Shown one piece after another: positions 23,844 to 34,053 of a stretch of DNA of 64,000 nt. Origin of the DNA: Aaosphaeria pasadenensis (Eukaryota; Ascomycota; Dothideomycetes; Pleosporales); NCBI GenBank assembly GCA_022813625.1, contig JAKLMB010000021.1, positions 248,001-312,000 of the forward strand. Direction: 5' to 3'. The first letter of the stretch is position 1; each line of letters opens with the position of its first letter. The notes under the pieces are model-generated. The model ran no database searches, was not told where the DNA came from, and saw nothing but the letters and a program-made list of their open reading frames with translations. The position numbers and the translations under genes are program-made.

Positions 23844-24082
23844 CTCTCAGCCTAAGGGGAAGCCAGAAATAGCCTGGGGAGGGCTCATGAGGTTATTTGA
23901 CTGACTACAGGGACAATATAGAGGGCAGGATAACAAAACATTAAATGTTTTCTTGAGTTTTCGCAATATGTCTATAATATTTAAATAATATAATTATTTA
24001 CTAGATACAAAGGTGTTTAGGTGGTGACTGTAACAATAGTAGGTGGCTAGGACTATTTGCGGCTTCCCCCTTAGACTGAGAG
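23844..24082. mobile_element. Probable MITE with about 30-base terminal inverted repeats
   Basis: The left end starts CTCTCAGCCTAAGGGGAAGC and the reverse complement of the right end starts CTCTCAGTCTAAGGGGGAAG. The inverted match runs about 30 bases with four differences including one one-base gap. The 239-base interior is non-coding with an AT-rich centre (near 23970-24000). Flanking octamers GAAGGAAG and GGAGGCAG agree at six of eight positions, so a degraded target-site duplication is possible but not certain. Confidence 0.65.
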
Positions 24083-24089
24083 GGAGGCA

Positions 24090-24145
24090 GCATACGCAGA
24101 CACAACGTGCGCATTCAGCTGCCTGCCGTTGTGTCTTTTTATGCG
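24090..24145. repeat. Imperfect inverted repeat (hairpin)
   Basis: The left arm 24090-24107 and right arm 24127-24145 share CGTTGTGTCT, then three mismatched bases, then TATGC when one arm is reverse-complemented (15 of 18). The loop is 19 bases. It lies eight bases outside the MITE and about 120 bases before the transposase-like frame, so it may be the end of another element. Confidence 0.6.
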
Positions 24146-24266
24146 TCGACAGGCCGAACAAATATTGAAAGTGCGTCATCGATGATTAAACCTATCAACA
24201 AAAAGCCCCCTGAGACCAAAGCCAATATATTTACCACCAAAATCAGACCTCATTTGCATCGCAACA

Positions 24267-24830
24267 ATGCCAAGATCGTTGTCCAAATCGTCTTCAAAAC
24301 CGCCCCAAAAAGCTCCAGCACGTCGTCGCCGCCTTCGGAAGCGTTTTTCCACTCCCCCTTCAACAGTTGTTCCTGAAGACCATCATGGACAGTTAGCAAC
24401 GCCCCAACGAGCTGCCATCTTTAGCATTCTTCATCACTTCGAATATCATGGTATTCCGTGCAGCCTAGAAGATATCAAAGCTTCTCATAACATACCGACC
24501 TCTACTGCTGCAGACGTACTCAAGAGTGGTCACGTTCGACGCCTGCAACACACTGATTTGCCTGACAATCGGGGAGGGTTGCGAAAGTTCACCGATTCAG
24601 ATGCAAGGAAGGTTGCAGATTATATTGAAGAAGCCTCTGCTGATGAGAAGGGAGCTACTTGGTTAGACATTGCAGAGAAAGCAGGAGTCAATCGCATTGA
24701 ACAAAAGAAAGTGCACAATCCCAGCACCGTGTAGCATCCGTCACGGGTGTTCGCAAAGCTACAGTAAAGAGGGATTGGACTGATAATGTTCGTCGAAAAG
24801 AACGATCTGATTCGTAAGACCCCTTGGGTA
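24267..24830 (+). pseudogene. Broken Tc1/mariner-type transposase, N-terminal part
   Basis: A 155-codon frame from 24267 ends at 24734. It has a basic N-terminus, then a helix-turn-helix-like region (TPQRAAIFSILHHFEYHGIP followed by a second helix, then STAADVLKSG), the basic linker DNRGGLRKFTD and a second helical unit (ATWLDIAEKAGV). This order matches the DNA-binding half of Pezizomycotina mariner-type transposases. After the stop, similar basic sequence continues in another frame (HRVASVTGVRKATVKRDW) and then breaks down. No DDE/D catalytic domain is readable, so the gene is dead unless an unseen intron restores frame. Confidence 0.55.
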
Positions 24831-25118
24831 ATTGCAATGCATATGGATATCTTTACTTGTCTGGTTCCTGGTTCATAAGCTTTCGTCATAAGCATTGGAT
24901 CTACATTCCAAAGGCCTTGGGCTGTGCTGATTATTGTAATCTTATGAGGGGTTGCACGAGCCGCAAGAGGCTATGCACCGAGGAAGGCGTAAAGTTGACG
25001 TCCTGATCTTGGACGCCGTACCACACACCTTCTTTATTAATTGCATTTGGGTGGTATTTAAACACTCGAAGACGAATAGCTACCTGCAGTCAGTCTGTTG
25101 AGGAACAATTGAACCATC

Positions 25119-26351
25119 ATGAGATTTTCTACTATTGTACATTCACTGTCTGTCGCTTCGGCACTTGGGGCTTCCATACCCAAACGCAATGAAGAGTTAT
25201 TTACTCTAAAGTTCTCTGCTGAGGAAACAAGCCAAGTCACTGCTGCGGAAAAGTGGAAGCTTCTTAAGGTAAATCGGACACTACACAGGCAGACGCTTTA
25301 GCTAAAACAGCACTGGTAGGCAGGAAAACGATTCGTAGACATCACAAACCACGCCGACTTCCATGCTGCCGCCCGGAAGCGTAATGTTCAGACCAATGTC
25401 ACTTTTCCATCAGCAGTCCATTATGAAGAAAGTGTCAACGCCCTCTTACCGAGGCTCAATAAGACCAATATGGAATCCGTATTGAAACCGTTTTCCGAGT
25501 TCTATAATCGTTGGTTCAACAACACAAATGGCAAGGAATCGTCCGAATGGCTGTATTCCCAGGTCCAAGCTGTCATCAATTCTTCTGAAGCAAAGGGTGC
25601 CAATGTTCGCTTCTTCGCGCATGACTTCCCACAGAGTAGCGTCATTGCCACAATTCCAGGGAAAAGTAACAATACTATTGTCATCGGCTCGCACCAGGAC
25701 ACCATCTCGCTCGACGAAGAGGGTGACCCCGGTTTGTCACGTCACCCAGGTGCCGATGACGACGGCAGTGGTGTGGTCACCATTCTTGAAGCATTCAGGG
25801 TGCTTCTTTCTGACCCGACCGTGGCAAGCGGCCGCGCGGAAAACACCTTGGAATTCCATTGGTATGCGGCAGAGGAACCAGGTCTATTGGGGAGCCAGGC
25901 GGTATTCGAGAATTACAAGAACAACTCCAGGGCTGTGAAGGCCATGTTGCAACAGGACATGACAGGCTATGTCAAGAACGGTACTGTCGAACAATTTGGT
26001 CTTATCACTGACCATGTGAACGTTCCATTGACCGAGTTTATCAAGCTTGCCATCGACGCTGTAAGTAAGAGCCCTACCAGGCATCGCATTGTTCCTACTA
26101 AGCGAAATTGCTAGTATTGCGACATACCTTACATTGAGGACGAATGTGGATACGGCTGTTCTGATCATTCCAGCGCTCTCGATGCCGGTTACCCTTCGGC
26201 ATTCGTCTTCGAGTCTGCGTTCAACGACCACAGTCCTTACATTCATTCCGCAAATGACACTATTGAGTCCGTGAATTTTGAACACGCACTTCAGCATGCA
26301 AAGCTGGTGGTTGGTTTCGCCTACGAGTTGGGATTCACGGCAAATTTGTGA
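25119..26351 (+). CDS. Secreted leucine aminopeptidase, M28 family (Lap1-like)
   Basis: Zinc aminopeptidase that removes N-terminal residues from peptides, probably secreted for extracellular protein use. Exons are 25119-25268, 25320-26060 and 26115-26351, giving 375 aa, the usual size for M28A/E fungal Lap1. There is a short N-terminal signal peptide and a propeptide of about 75 residues. The two-zinc site is complete by comparison with the Vibrio enzyme: H175 in SHQD with D177, D197 in GADDDGSG, catalytic E235 with E236 in AAEEPG, D263 in QQDMTG and H341 in HSPYIHS. Two cysteines in the third exon (ECGYGC) form the known disulfide of the family. Several N-glycosylation sequons are present. 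Confidence 0.95.
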
Positions 26352-26761
26352 CTTGATTGCTACTAAGAGCGGATATGCCATGACACTTGTATCTGGAACA
26401 TAGGACAACTAAGAGACGATATGAATATAATGACCATATTTCTTCTATGATGGAGCCACACAGTGTGCCAGAGACAGATCTTTCGGAGGAAAGTGATGAG
26501 AATAGTTTCGTGCAATGTTTATATGATTCCCTGGTAGATCTCGCCCATAGCGTAGACAGGCAGCTGCTACACTACACTATCTCGACTTCAACCAAATCCT
26601 TGCTGCTTGTTTCGAAGGCATGGGGATATATCATGGCAACCCCCACTCGCTTGTATTTTCCCTCACCGATTGGATCAAGCAACAAAGCCCAATAAACATG
26701 GCTGGTTGTAAGTGCTAATCGAGCTACCTCTTGGGCCTATAGTCTGTGAGTACTCGTGGTA
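26352..26761. other. Intergenic region aminopeptidase - HET gene (convergent)
   Basis: Holds the two 3' UTRs. A 102-codon plus-strand frame at 26387-26695 has no recognisable domain and lies in the expected UTR region; I do not call it a gene. Confidence 0.4.
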
Positions 26762-29112
26762 CTAGGTACTGGAGGGGCTTTTGCTCACTCTATGCCAATC
26801 ATCTTCATCGTCTTCTTCGTCTTCGTCGTCTTCGTCGTCTTCTTCTTCGTCGTTGTCGTCGTCTTCATCGTCATCTTCATCGTCTCCATCGTCATCATTG
26901 TCGTATTCTTCAGCTTTCTGTTTGCCTTCTTCATTATCTGCATTGATAGCTTTGTCTTCTACGGACGAGCGGCAACTCTTGTGAATTGGTGAATATAGAT
27001 GTCGACTTCGTTCAGAAGATCCAGATTTACTCGTAGCGTGGTGGGGGCCCTCATCTGCATCAGCAGAACGCTCACCGGTTCCTCTATCGTCACTATCGAC
27101 CTCCATGGAGAATGAGCCAGCACCTGGGAAGTTTGGTAAAATTTCATCTGCAACCATTTGGGATACACTGTCTGATTCGGATGTATCAAGATCTCCATTC
27201 GTGCCAGAACTCGCGGAGTCCATAGAAACGTCTGATTTGCTGTTTTAACTTAGCATAAATGAACAGGTCAAGAAATTCGATCTGAGGAACACTTACACAA
27301 AGTGTTTTCGCAGTGCCGATACCATGAAGAAACATCTTGCGTGTTGCACATGCTCTTCGTAACTATCAAATATCGCTATACCCATGACAAATTCGTCTGA
27401 CGAGTCATCTGCGACTAGGAGATAAGGTCGTACAGTTCCGTTCCAGAAATATGTGGGGAACATCCGCTGCTCATAAGTGAACAATATTCCAAACTCTTTC
27501 AAGATAAAATCGGTCCTACGGAAGTTCCATTGCAGGACATGCTTAAAGCGCGCCATTTGACCGAGCGCCTTGATCGAGCCTGCTCCAGTGATTGATATCC
27601 ACTTCAGCATACGTTGATCTACGTCTTTCGCGTCAACATCCGCCATCACCCAGTATTTTCGCCATTCGGTAGCCGCCCAAGTCCACGTGGGCAGCTCCAA
27701 CGAGCCTCCTTCCGGGCAGTCAGCTATCTTTGTCCAAAGTAACTGATCTGGTAATTGACTCTCCCATACTCCGTATTGTTGATAATACCGGTCTTGTCGA
27801 GTCTTTTTCATCTCGGCAACTATTCCCTGGAGAGCGTATAGACGATCGGAGGAGTACGTTAGTTTCTTTCCCGAATATTCCTCCAATAGGCAGAGCCATG
27901 AATTTCTTGAATATAACTGAAGATCAGTGTAAATTTCGTGCTCATTCATTACCCACTCCTCACATCTCCATGCAATACCTAATGATGTGAAAATCAGGAG
28001 TCGCTGTGCCAAATACCACTCCTGAAATGCCCAAGCTCTTGTGTTGAGGTTCGCCTGTTCCAACTCAATTCCAAAGGAATACATACGTTCTGGCATGACA
28101 GATAGATTGAAAGACCCATTAACGAGATCATTATCAAAGTAAGGTGCTGCCACGATAATCGCTTGTGGTCGTTCTTTGAAAATGAGGCCTTCTGTCGAGT
28201 CGTTCGAGCCAGCAGCAGCTATAACCAAGGTTGCATTTCTGTAAACCGACCCCATCTCTTTCGCTTCTGCATGCCAGTCTTGTTTGTCGTTTTGGATGAT
28301 ACACAATGAATCGATCCAGAGATAGGAAAGTCCTATGCGATAAGCCAGCATAACTGCTTCTCTAAAGGTCTTTGGCAGCCTCTCAAGTCGTATTTGATTC
28401 AGATGTTCGCTGATGTTCTCACGTGTACTTAACAAAGGTCTCATTTCAGGCGGACCCCAACAATGACTCAATGCGCAGTACCGTCCTCGCATGGCTTTTG
28501 TCTCCACTAATCTAATGAAAGGAACAGCTGTGTCGCCAGATATCTCCAAAACACGGGTCGGCAAAAGAGTTTCGTCTGGCGTAGAACAAATTCCATGCGA
28601 CGAAATGCACTGATTGAGCCAGTACTGAACTAAAATGCCGATATCATCGAGGTTCGTGGTGAGAAGCGGTGGTCTGGATTTCAAAACAGCAGAGGCAGGG
28701 GTATCTGGAAGTGATCAGCTTTTTGGATAGGATTTCAGAAGCCCCTTTGAAATGTACCGAGATCTGCCCAAAGCGTAAATCGTAAGTATCGACTTTCTAA
28801 GTCTTGTCTATTGGTACGTATTTTTATCCAACAACTGCTTAATAGGTCATCCTGAACGACGTTCTCTCTGAGGATCATCTCGTAGTCCAAGGGAACATCA
28901 AGCAATCGCTTGTCCTCAAGAAGCTGAAACACCGTTCGGCAAAAGTCACACTGTGATTGCGTTTGCCTCAACGTGGTTTTCTTCTCCGCAGCCCACCTAT
29001 CAGATCCTCCTGGTGGGTGTTCTCCCGATCGATATGTAGCTGATAGCACAATTGCTCTCTTCGCTAAGTCTTGGAAAAGCTGAAGGCAGAAGTCACAATG
29101 CATTGTGGCCAT
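26762..29112 (-). CDS. HET-domain protein with acidic C-terminal tail
   Basis: Heterokaryon-incompatibility-type protein. HET domains are TIR-like death-inducing modules in fungi. Exons (minus) are 28758-29112, 27297-28704 and 26762-27239, giving 746 aa. The N-terminus has two CxxC pairs (CDFC at residues 6-9 and again about 50 residues later), as in many HET proteins. The HET domain starts with RYCALSHCWG (193-202), with YLWIDSLCIIQND (near 236-248) and the EMGSVYRNATLVIAAA motif. After about 200 residues lacking NACHT or WD repeats, the last exon adds a Ser-rich segment and then a nearly pure Asp/Glu run of about 40 residues. The splice at 27240-27296 fuses this tail in frame (FVKSDVSMDS). 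Partner specificity is unknown. Confidence 0.92.
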
Positions 29113-30225
29113 GAGAGTAAGTTAAGAAGACATGTTCTGGTGGCATTCAAACAGTTTATTACGGAACGACACGAGTTGTTGAAAGGTAGATAGGCAACAG
29201 CGACAAGGCTGAGCCTTGGCTAACGATTGGCTGACGAGTAGCTCACTGCACAGCGTCCCACACGTCGTTATGCCTCACAAGGCTGTAGATCCGATCCTGT
29301 CAAGTGAAAAGTGGAGATTCAGTACATTGTACATTTGTAGATACTTGTTCTGATAAATACAGAAAGTTCCACAGAGAACTCGTATGGAGAATATGGTGTA
29401 CACACACAAGCTGTCTGAGACCACAGACCTTCTGCATCCCTACTGCAAGCCTACGTACAGCAACGTGATACGCCGCCTCATCTAGCCACGCATAGTGTCG
29501 CGTATAGACACCTCTGTAGTAGGGAGAATCACAGGCACCACCTCCAATCGGTGCATAGGTGGGATAGGCAGATATTAGTCACTGTCGATAGGCCTTCGGA
29601 GGTATGTGGATGACGCCTCGATCTCTCTCTGCTGCTATGAACATTTTATCTATGCCCTGCCTAGTGCCTTTCCCTTTACACGTGATCCCCGAATAGCCTC
29701 AACTATCCTGCAACATCACAATATTCTGCTACGTATAAGTCAACAAGTGCACTCCCATCGCGGGAAAAATCATTCAGAAACATTGAATTATCGTTGTTGG
29801 ATGTCGAATAGATGTGTCTGCGCAGAACACTTAGAAACGTACATAGACTTCACCGTCATGAGAGACTCTTAGTATCGTTCGCCATCAACGCTTCTATCAT
29901 ATTTGACCTAGTGTTGTACCTGGATATGGTTAGACACATAGAACGAAGGAGACAGTCTTGTGTGAGGTCGCCTCTATGGTCAGAGCTATCAAAGGCACGA
30001 CTCGCAATCGCTGGGAAGGGTTGTAAATATCTTGTCGATCCTCCTCGCGAGGTTGATGTCTATCTTACTCATGCCAGCGTTTGCCTCTGTTATGTTCACC
30101 CATCCTATCTTACTACACCATTATAGTCATGGTAAATGTCACAAACCTTCCTCTACCATCTATCCGTCCATTCATTCGTACATACACCATCTCTGAAACA
30201 ACAAGTCTCCTCCCTCCATCCCCCA
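29113..30225. other. Intergenic region HET gene - YwbE gene
   Basis: Upstream of the HET gene and downstream of the YwbE-domain gene. Frames at 29606-29872 and 29812-30126 are short and featureless. Nothing else is recognised. Confidence 0.45.
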
Positions 30226-30870
30226 TCACCCCCCAAAATGTCCTTCAACATGGTGCGCAACCGCCCTCTCATCCCCTTCAAAATCCCCACAGACCGGACA
30301 AACCACGACCTCCCCCATCCCTCTCCCCCCATCACCTCTCCTCCCCTCCTCCTCCCTATCCCTCGCCTCCAAAGCCTCCAACCCCCAAAACCCAGCGGTC
30401 CCTTCATTTCTCCTCCTCCCCTCATCCCAAACATACTCATCCCCCCTAACATCCTCCACATGTCGGAACCCACCACCACCACCCCTTCCTCTCCCCCGTC
30501 CTCTCCCCCTACCACCTCTACCTCTCCCTCTGCCAAAAACACCAGACGAACCTTCACCATCCCTACCCAACCCCGCCCCAGCACCACCAACGCCCTCCTC
30601 CCCCTCAACACCCACCTCCTCACTAACCAACCGCTGCACCCTCCCCACCCTCCCGTCCCGTAGCCGAACCTTGACCCCCCGAGGGTGGTCTCCCGAAGTG
30701 AGGACGTCAGACACGATGCCCGTGACCTGTCGGCCCGTCGGCTGGTCGACTTTCAGGACTATGGAGACGGGGGTTCCGGGATGGATGGCGGCGTGCCGGG
30801 GGACAATGCTTGATGTGGTCGAGGGGGGAGGACGAGCGGAGTGCTGGCGGTTTGGGCGGCGGTTGTTCAT
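30226..30870 (-). CDS. YwbE-domain protein with RGG region and zinc finger
   Basis: 214 aa from the Met at 30870; the frame stays open further upstream, but the upstream part is unrelated Pro/His-rich leader translation. Residues of about 31-82 form a YwbE (DUF2196) domain: VSIVLKVDQPTGRQ, GIVSDVLTSGDHPRGVKVRL and DGRVGRVQRL are diagnostic. Residues 112-131 are an Arg-Gly repeat, typical of RNA-binding, methylated tails. The end (191-212) is a CPVC...HH...H zinc-finger motif resembling ubiquitin-binding UBZ or C2H2 fingers. The biochemical role of YwbE is unknown in any organism as far as I know; nucleic-acid binding is an inference. The coding strand is strongly G-rich, which gives a long antisense frame that is not a gene. 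Confidence 0.82.
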   Translation of the reverse strand: MNNRRPNRQHSARPPPSTTSSIVPRHAAIHPGTPVSIVLKVDQPTGRQVTGIVSDVLTSGDHPRGVKVRLRDGRVGRVQRLVSEEVGVEGEEGVGGAGAGLGRDGEGSSGVFGRGRGRGGRGRGRGRGRGGGGGFRHVEDVRGDEYVWDEGRRRNEGTAGFWGLEALEARDREEEGRRGDGGRGMGEVVVCPVCGDFEGDERAVAHHVEGHFGG

Positions 30871-31841
30871 TGTGCTTTTCTCTCTTTTTCTTATATCTCT
30901 TGTGGTGTCTTTGGGGGGAGATGGGTTTTGGTATCCACGTGATGAATGGGGTAGGAAGGTTGTATGATGACGTAGATGGAAGGGTGGTGGTGGTGGTCGA
31001 AGTTGTTTGGTTGTTCTTTGGGTGAGAAGACGGGACGGTGTAAGAGACCGGACGCCGAAGTTTGATGTGTTGATGTTGGAAAGGGTCGTTGCGTTGGATA
31101 TAAATTTCATTTGTAGTTGGCACGGATTGGATTTGATGGGTGGTGGTTGACCGTCAAAGGACGGTTTGGCACGAGCACCAGTTACATACAGCCTTGCGGG
31201 ATGTCGAGTGTCTAGCGTGATTGATTGAACCGACTAACTCTTCGAGTATAACCAGTCCAGCCATCACTCAAGTCTGACTTTTGGTTCATTGTTTTACTCA
31301 CGATGAAGCACAGGAGTTGAAAGCTGGAAATAGACGACATGTCTCACGAATATGCTTTTTCTTTTCTACACTGGATAGTATGATAAGCAACCCCATCCAA
31401 TGTGGGGAGAGGAGTCTTGCGGTGTTTGGGGGGTGAAAACATAGATGGACCCCATCTAGATATAATGCCAAAGAACGACGCCAGGCAATGCCGATGACTC
31501 TAGGACCAAAAACATCTCCGATGCTGCTTCTGCTGCTGCTTCTCTTCGGCGTTGTGCAAATTCCATAGGAAAAGAAATTGAAGAAAGTCTCTGCGCTCCC
31601 GCCCACCCGTCCATCCATATAACCATCCACCCACCCTACACGCCTGATATCTAGTCTTTGCAAAGTGACGTACTTTAGCTTGCGCAATGCCCATTTGCCC
31701 TTTGAACGCCGTACGAATACGAAAGATCCCCAAGTGATCGTGGTCTAGAACTATAGACACGAAAGGAAAATATGTTATGGAAGGTATCCAAACCGCAATG
31801 CGAGTCGCAGAAGGAATTCAAGTGTTTTGAGAGTGTGTCGA
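30871..31841. other. Intergenic region YwbE gene - DnaJ gene
   Basis: Contains the YwbE-gene promoter and the 3' UTR of the TPR-DnaJ gene, both on the minus strand. Short minus-strand frames at 31298-31687 and 31500-31760 are non-coding in appearance. Confidence 0.45.
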
Positions 31842-34053
31842 TCAGAATGGGAATCCGCCTTGGAATGACTGTCCACGACGGCCGCCGCCGCCGCCAGGCA
31901 TGCCACCCATTCCGCCGAAGGGGCTTCCGCCCTGGAAGCCGCCGAAGCCTCCGCCTCCGCCTCCTGGGCGACCGCCGCCCATGCCGCCAGCACCGCCGAA
32001 CATCTGGAAGACTGCAGGCTGTTAATTTGCTATTCATCAATATCTTAAACGGAGAATACGTACGCATTTCGGGGTCGATCTGGACACCGCCTCCCATGCC
32101 TCCACCGCCAAAGCCACCACCTCCACCGAACATGTCGGATGGGTCGATAAGGTCCTCGCCGGAGTCGTATCGTGCTCGCTTTTGTGAGTCGCTCAGAGTC
32201 TCGTGTGCCTCCTGAATTTCCTTGAACCTCTCGGCCGCCTCCTCGTCGCCAGGGTTCTTGTCGGGATGGTGGACAATGGCAAGCTTGCGGTAAGCCTTCT
32301 TGACCTCCTGCTCGGTCGCGTCCTTCTCGATCCCGAGAATCTTGTAATAGTCCTTGCGCTTGCTCTTCTTGAGTTCCAGTTCGGCGTTTCGGATGTCTCG
32401 TGCAATACCAGGCTCCGAGGGGTTGGCCTCGTGAATGGCCTTGTATTCGCGGGCTGCCTCTTCCCAGTTGCCCGACTCGCCCAGTGCCTTGGCTCGGGTC
32501 TTGCGTGCCTTGAGGTAGCTTGGATCCAGCTCAAGAGCCTTGTCGCAATCCGCAATGGCAGGCTTGTAGTTCTTTAGCCTGGTCTGGCAGAGGGCTCGGT
32601 TCTGGAGAATCTTCGAGTTTGTGTTCTTGTTGGAGGGATCGACCTCGAGGGCCTTGGTGTATGTCTCAACGGCCTCTTGGAAGCGACCAGCCTTGAAAGC
32701 AGCGTTACCCTCCTCTTTCATCCTCTCCAACTTCTGCACCATTCGGAGGTTCCTCACGGCGTCTTTGAAGTCTGGATCGCAGCTGAGAGCTTGCCTGAAG
32801 TGCTGGATGGCCTTGTCGTTCTCTCCCTGTGCGTACAAGATGCGGCCTCGTAGCACAAGTGCCTCGGGGTCCTGGCTGTTGTTCCGTAGCAGTGACATGG
32901 CCACGTTCTGTGCCTCACCCAGCGCATTGACATTGCCCATCTTCAAGTATGCCTCTCCGCGCATCAAAGTCCACTTCCTTGGCTTGTCGACGCCAGAACC
33001 AAGACCTCGCTCTGCCTCGTTCAATGCATGTAGGATCAAAGAGGAGGAGCCGCCGCTGGCAACAAGATCCTCTGCCTGTCGAAGATGCCTCTGCATGATG
33101 AGGGCAGGCTGCTTGTCCTTGGCCGTAGTAGGGGGGTTGATAGAATCAAAGACAGCCACTGCCTCGTCGGGTCGGCCCAAACTAGTGTAGAGTCGTCCGA
33201 GACGGAGCTGAATCTTCATATTGCCAGGATCAAGTTCGTCAGCGGTCTTGCAGTCCTCCAATGCCTCGACGAATCGGTTTGCCGACATGAGCGCGGCCGC
33301 TCGATTGGAGTAGTAGGTGGCATTTTTGGGATCGGCTTCGATGGCTGTGGGCGCACTGGTTAGCTCACAAATGGGAATGATTGGATTGAAATTTGTCGTG
33401 CGAAATGTTTCGTGCTAGGCAGCACACGACTCGAGGAGATAGCGGTACGACGAGTACGAACCTTTGGAATATTCCTTGATTGCCTGTGGGTAATCCTTGA
33501 TCTTGAAGAATTTGTTGCCGGCAGCCTTGTACTCCTCCGCATTTATGGTAGGCAGCTCAGCGGGCGGGGAAGCGTCCTCGGGGGTAGCGGCATAGTTTGC
33601 GGACTGGGGAGGTGGGCTTGTGGTATATCTGTGTGGAGGAGGAGCGGGCTTTGAGGGTTGCTGTTCGCCGTTGGTTGTGCCATTCGTTTTCGGAGGCTGA
33701 GATGCAGCAGGACTGGAAGGTTGGCTATCGACGTCCATGGGCTGGGGGGTGGGCTGGTCGTTCATTTGGGACATGGCTGAAGACAGTCGCCTTAGCTCGT
33801 CTGGAGGGAGATTGAGAGGATGTGAGTCACGATCGTGCTTGGAGGAGCGTTTGGAAGAGTAGGAAAGCGAGCGGCGTTCTTTTTCCCGGTCCTTGTCCTT
33901 TACGCGATGATAGGACTTCTTCTCGGGAGAAGAGGGAGGGGTGCCTTGATTACTTCGAGAACCGGGGGTGGCGAGGTTCGGGAGGTTGTCGTGGGGTTTT
34001 GATTTTTTCGAAGATTTGGAAGAGGATTTGGAGAAGAGAGAGGGAAGGACCAT
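31842..34053 (-). CDS. TPR and J-domain co-chaperone (DNAJC7-like)
   Basis: Hsp70/Hsp90 co-chaperone: the J domain stimulates Hsp70 ATPase and the TPR repeats bind chaperone C-termini or clients. Exons (minus) are 33462-34053, 32064-33344 and 31842-32011, giving 680 aa. The N-terminal 165 residues are Ser/Pro/Lys-rich and disordered, longer than in animal DNAJC7. TPR units run from about 170 to 515 (AGNKFFKIKDYPQAIKEYSKAI, EGNAAFKAGRFQEAVETYTKAL, NRALCQTRLKNYKPAIADCD and others). The J domain is at about 529-595 with the essential HPD at 557-559. The tail is Gly/Phe/Met-rich (GGG, GGF and GGM units), supplied by exon 3. The first intron (117 bases) has a GTTCGT donor; the conserved SKAIEADPKNATYYSNRA string across the junction supports it. 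Confidence 0.95.

Larger units (their letters stand above)
23108..25118. other. Intergenic region with mobile-element remains
   Basis: Two kilobases between the CFEM receptor and the aminopeptidase. It holds a probable MITE (23844-24082), an imperfect hairpin (24090-24145) and a broken mariner-type transposase fragment (24267 to about 24830), listed separately. Nothing coding is seen in 23108-23840, which should hold the receptor 3' UTR. Confidence 0.6.

Noticed and set aside
26756..26992. Hydrophobic Val/Phe/Ile-rich plus-strand frame that looks like membrane helices
   Set aside because: Antisense reading of the Asp/Glu trinucleotide repeat in the HET gene; the reverse strand of GAT/GAA codons gives Ile, Val and Phe.
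30136..30663. 175-codon plus-strand frame over the YwbE gene
   Set aside because: Pro/Ser-only composition; it is the antisense shadow of the G-rich Arg/Gly coding strand.
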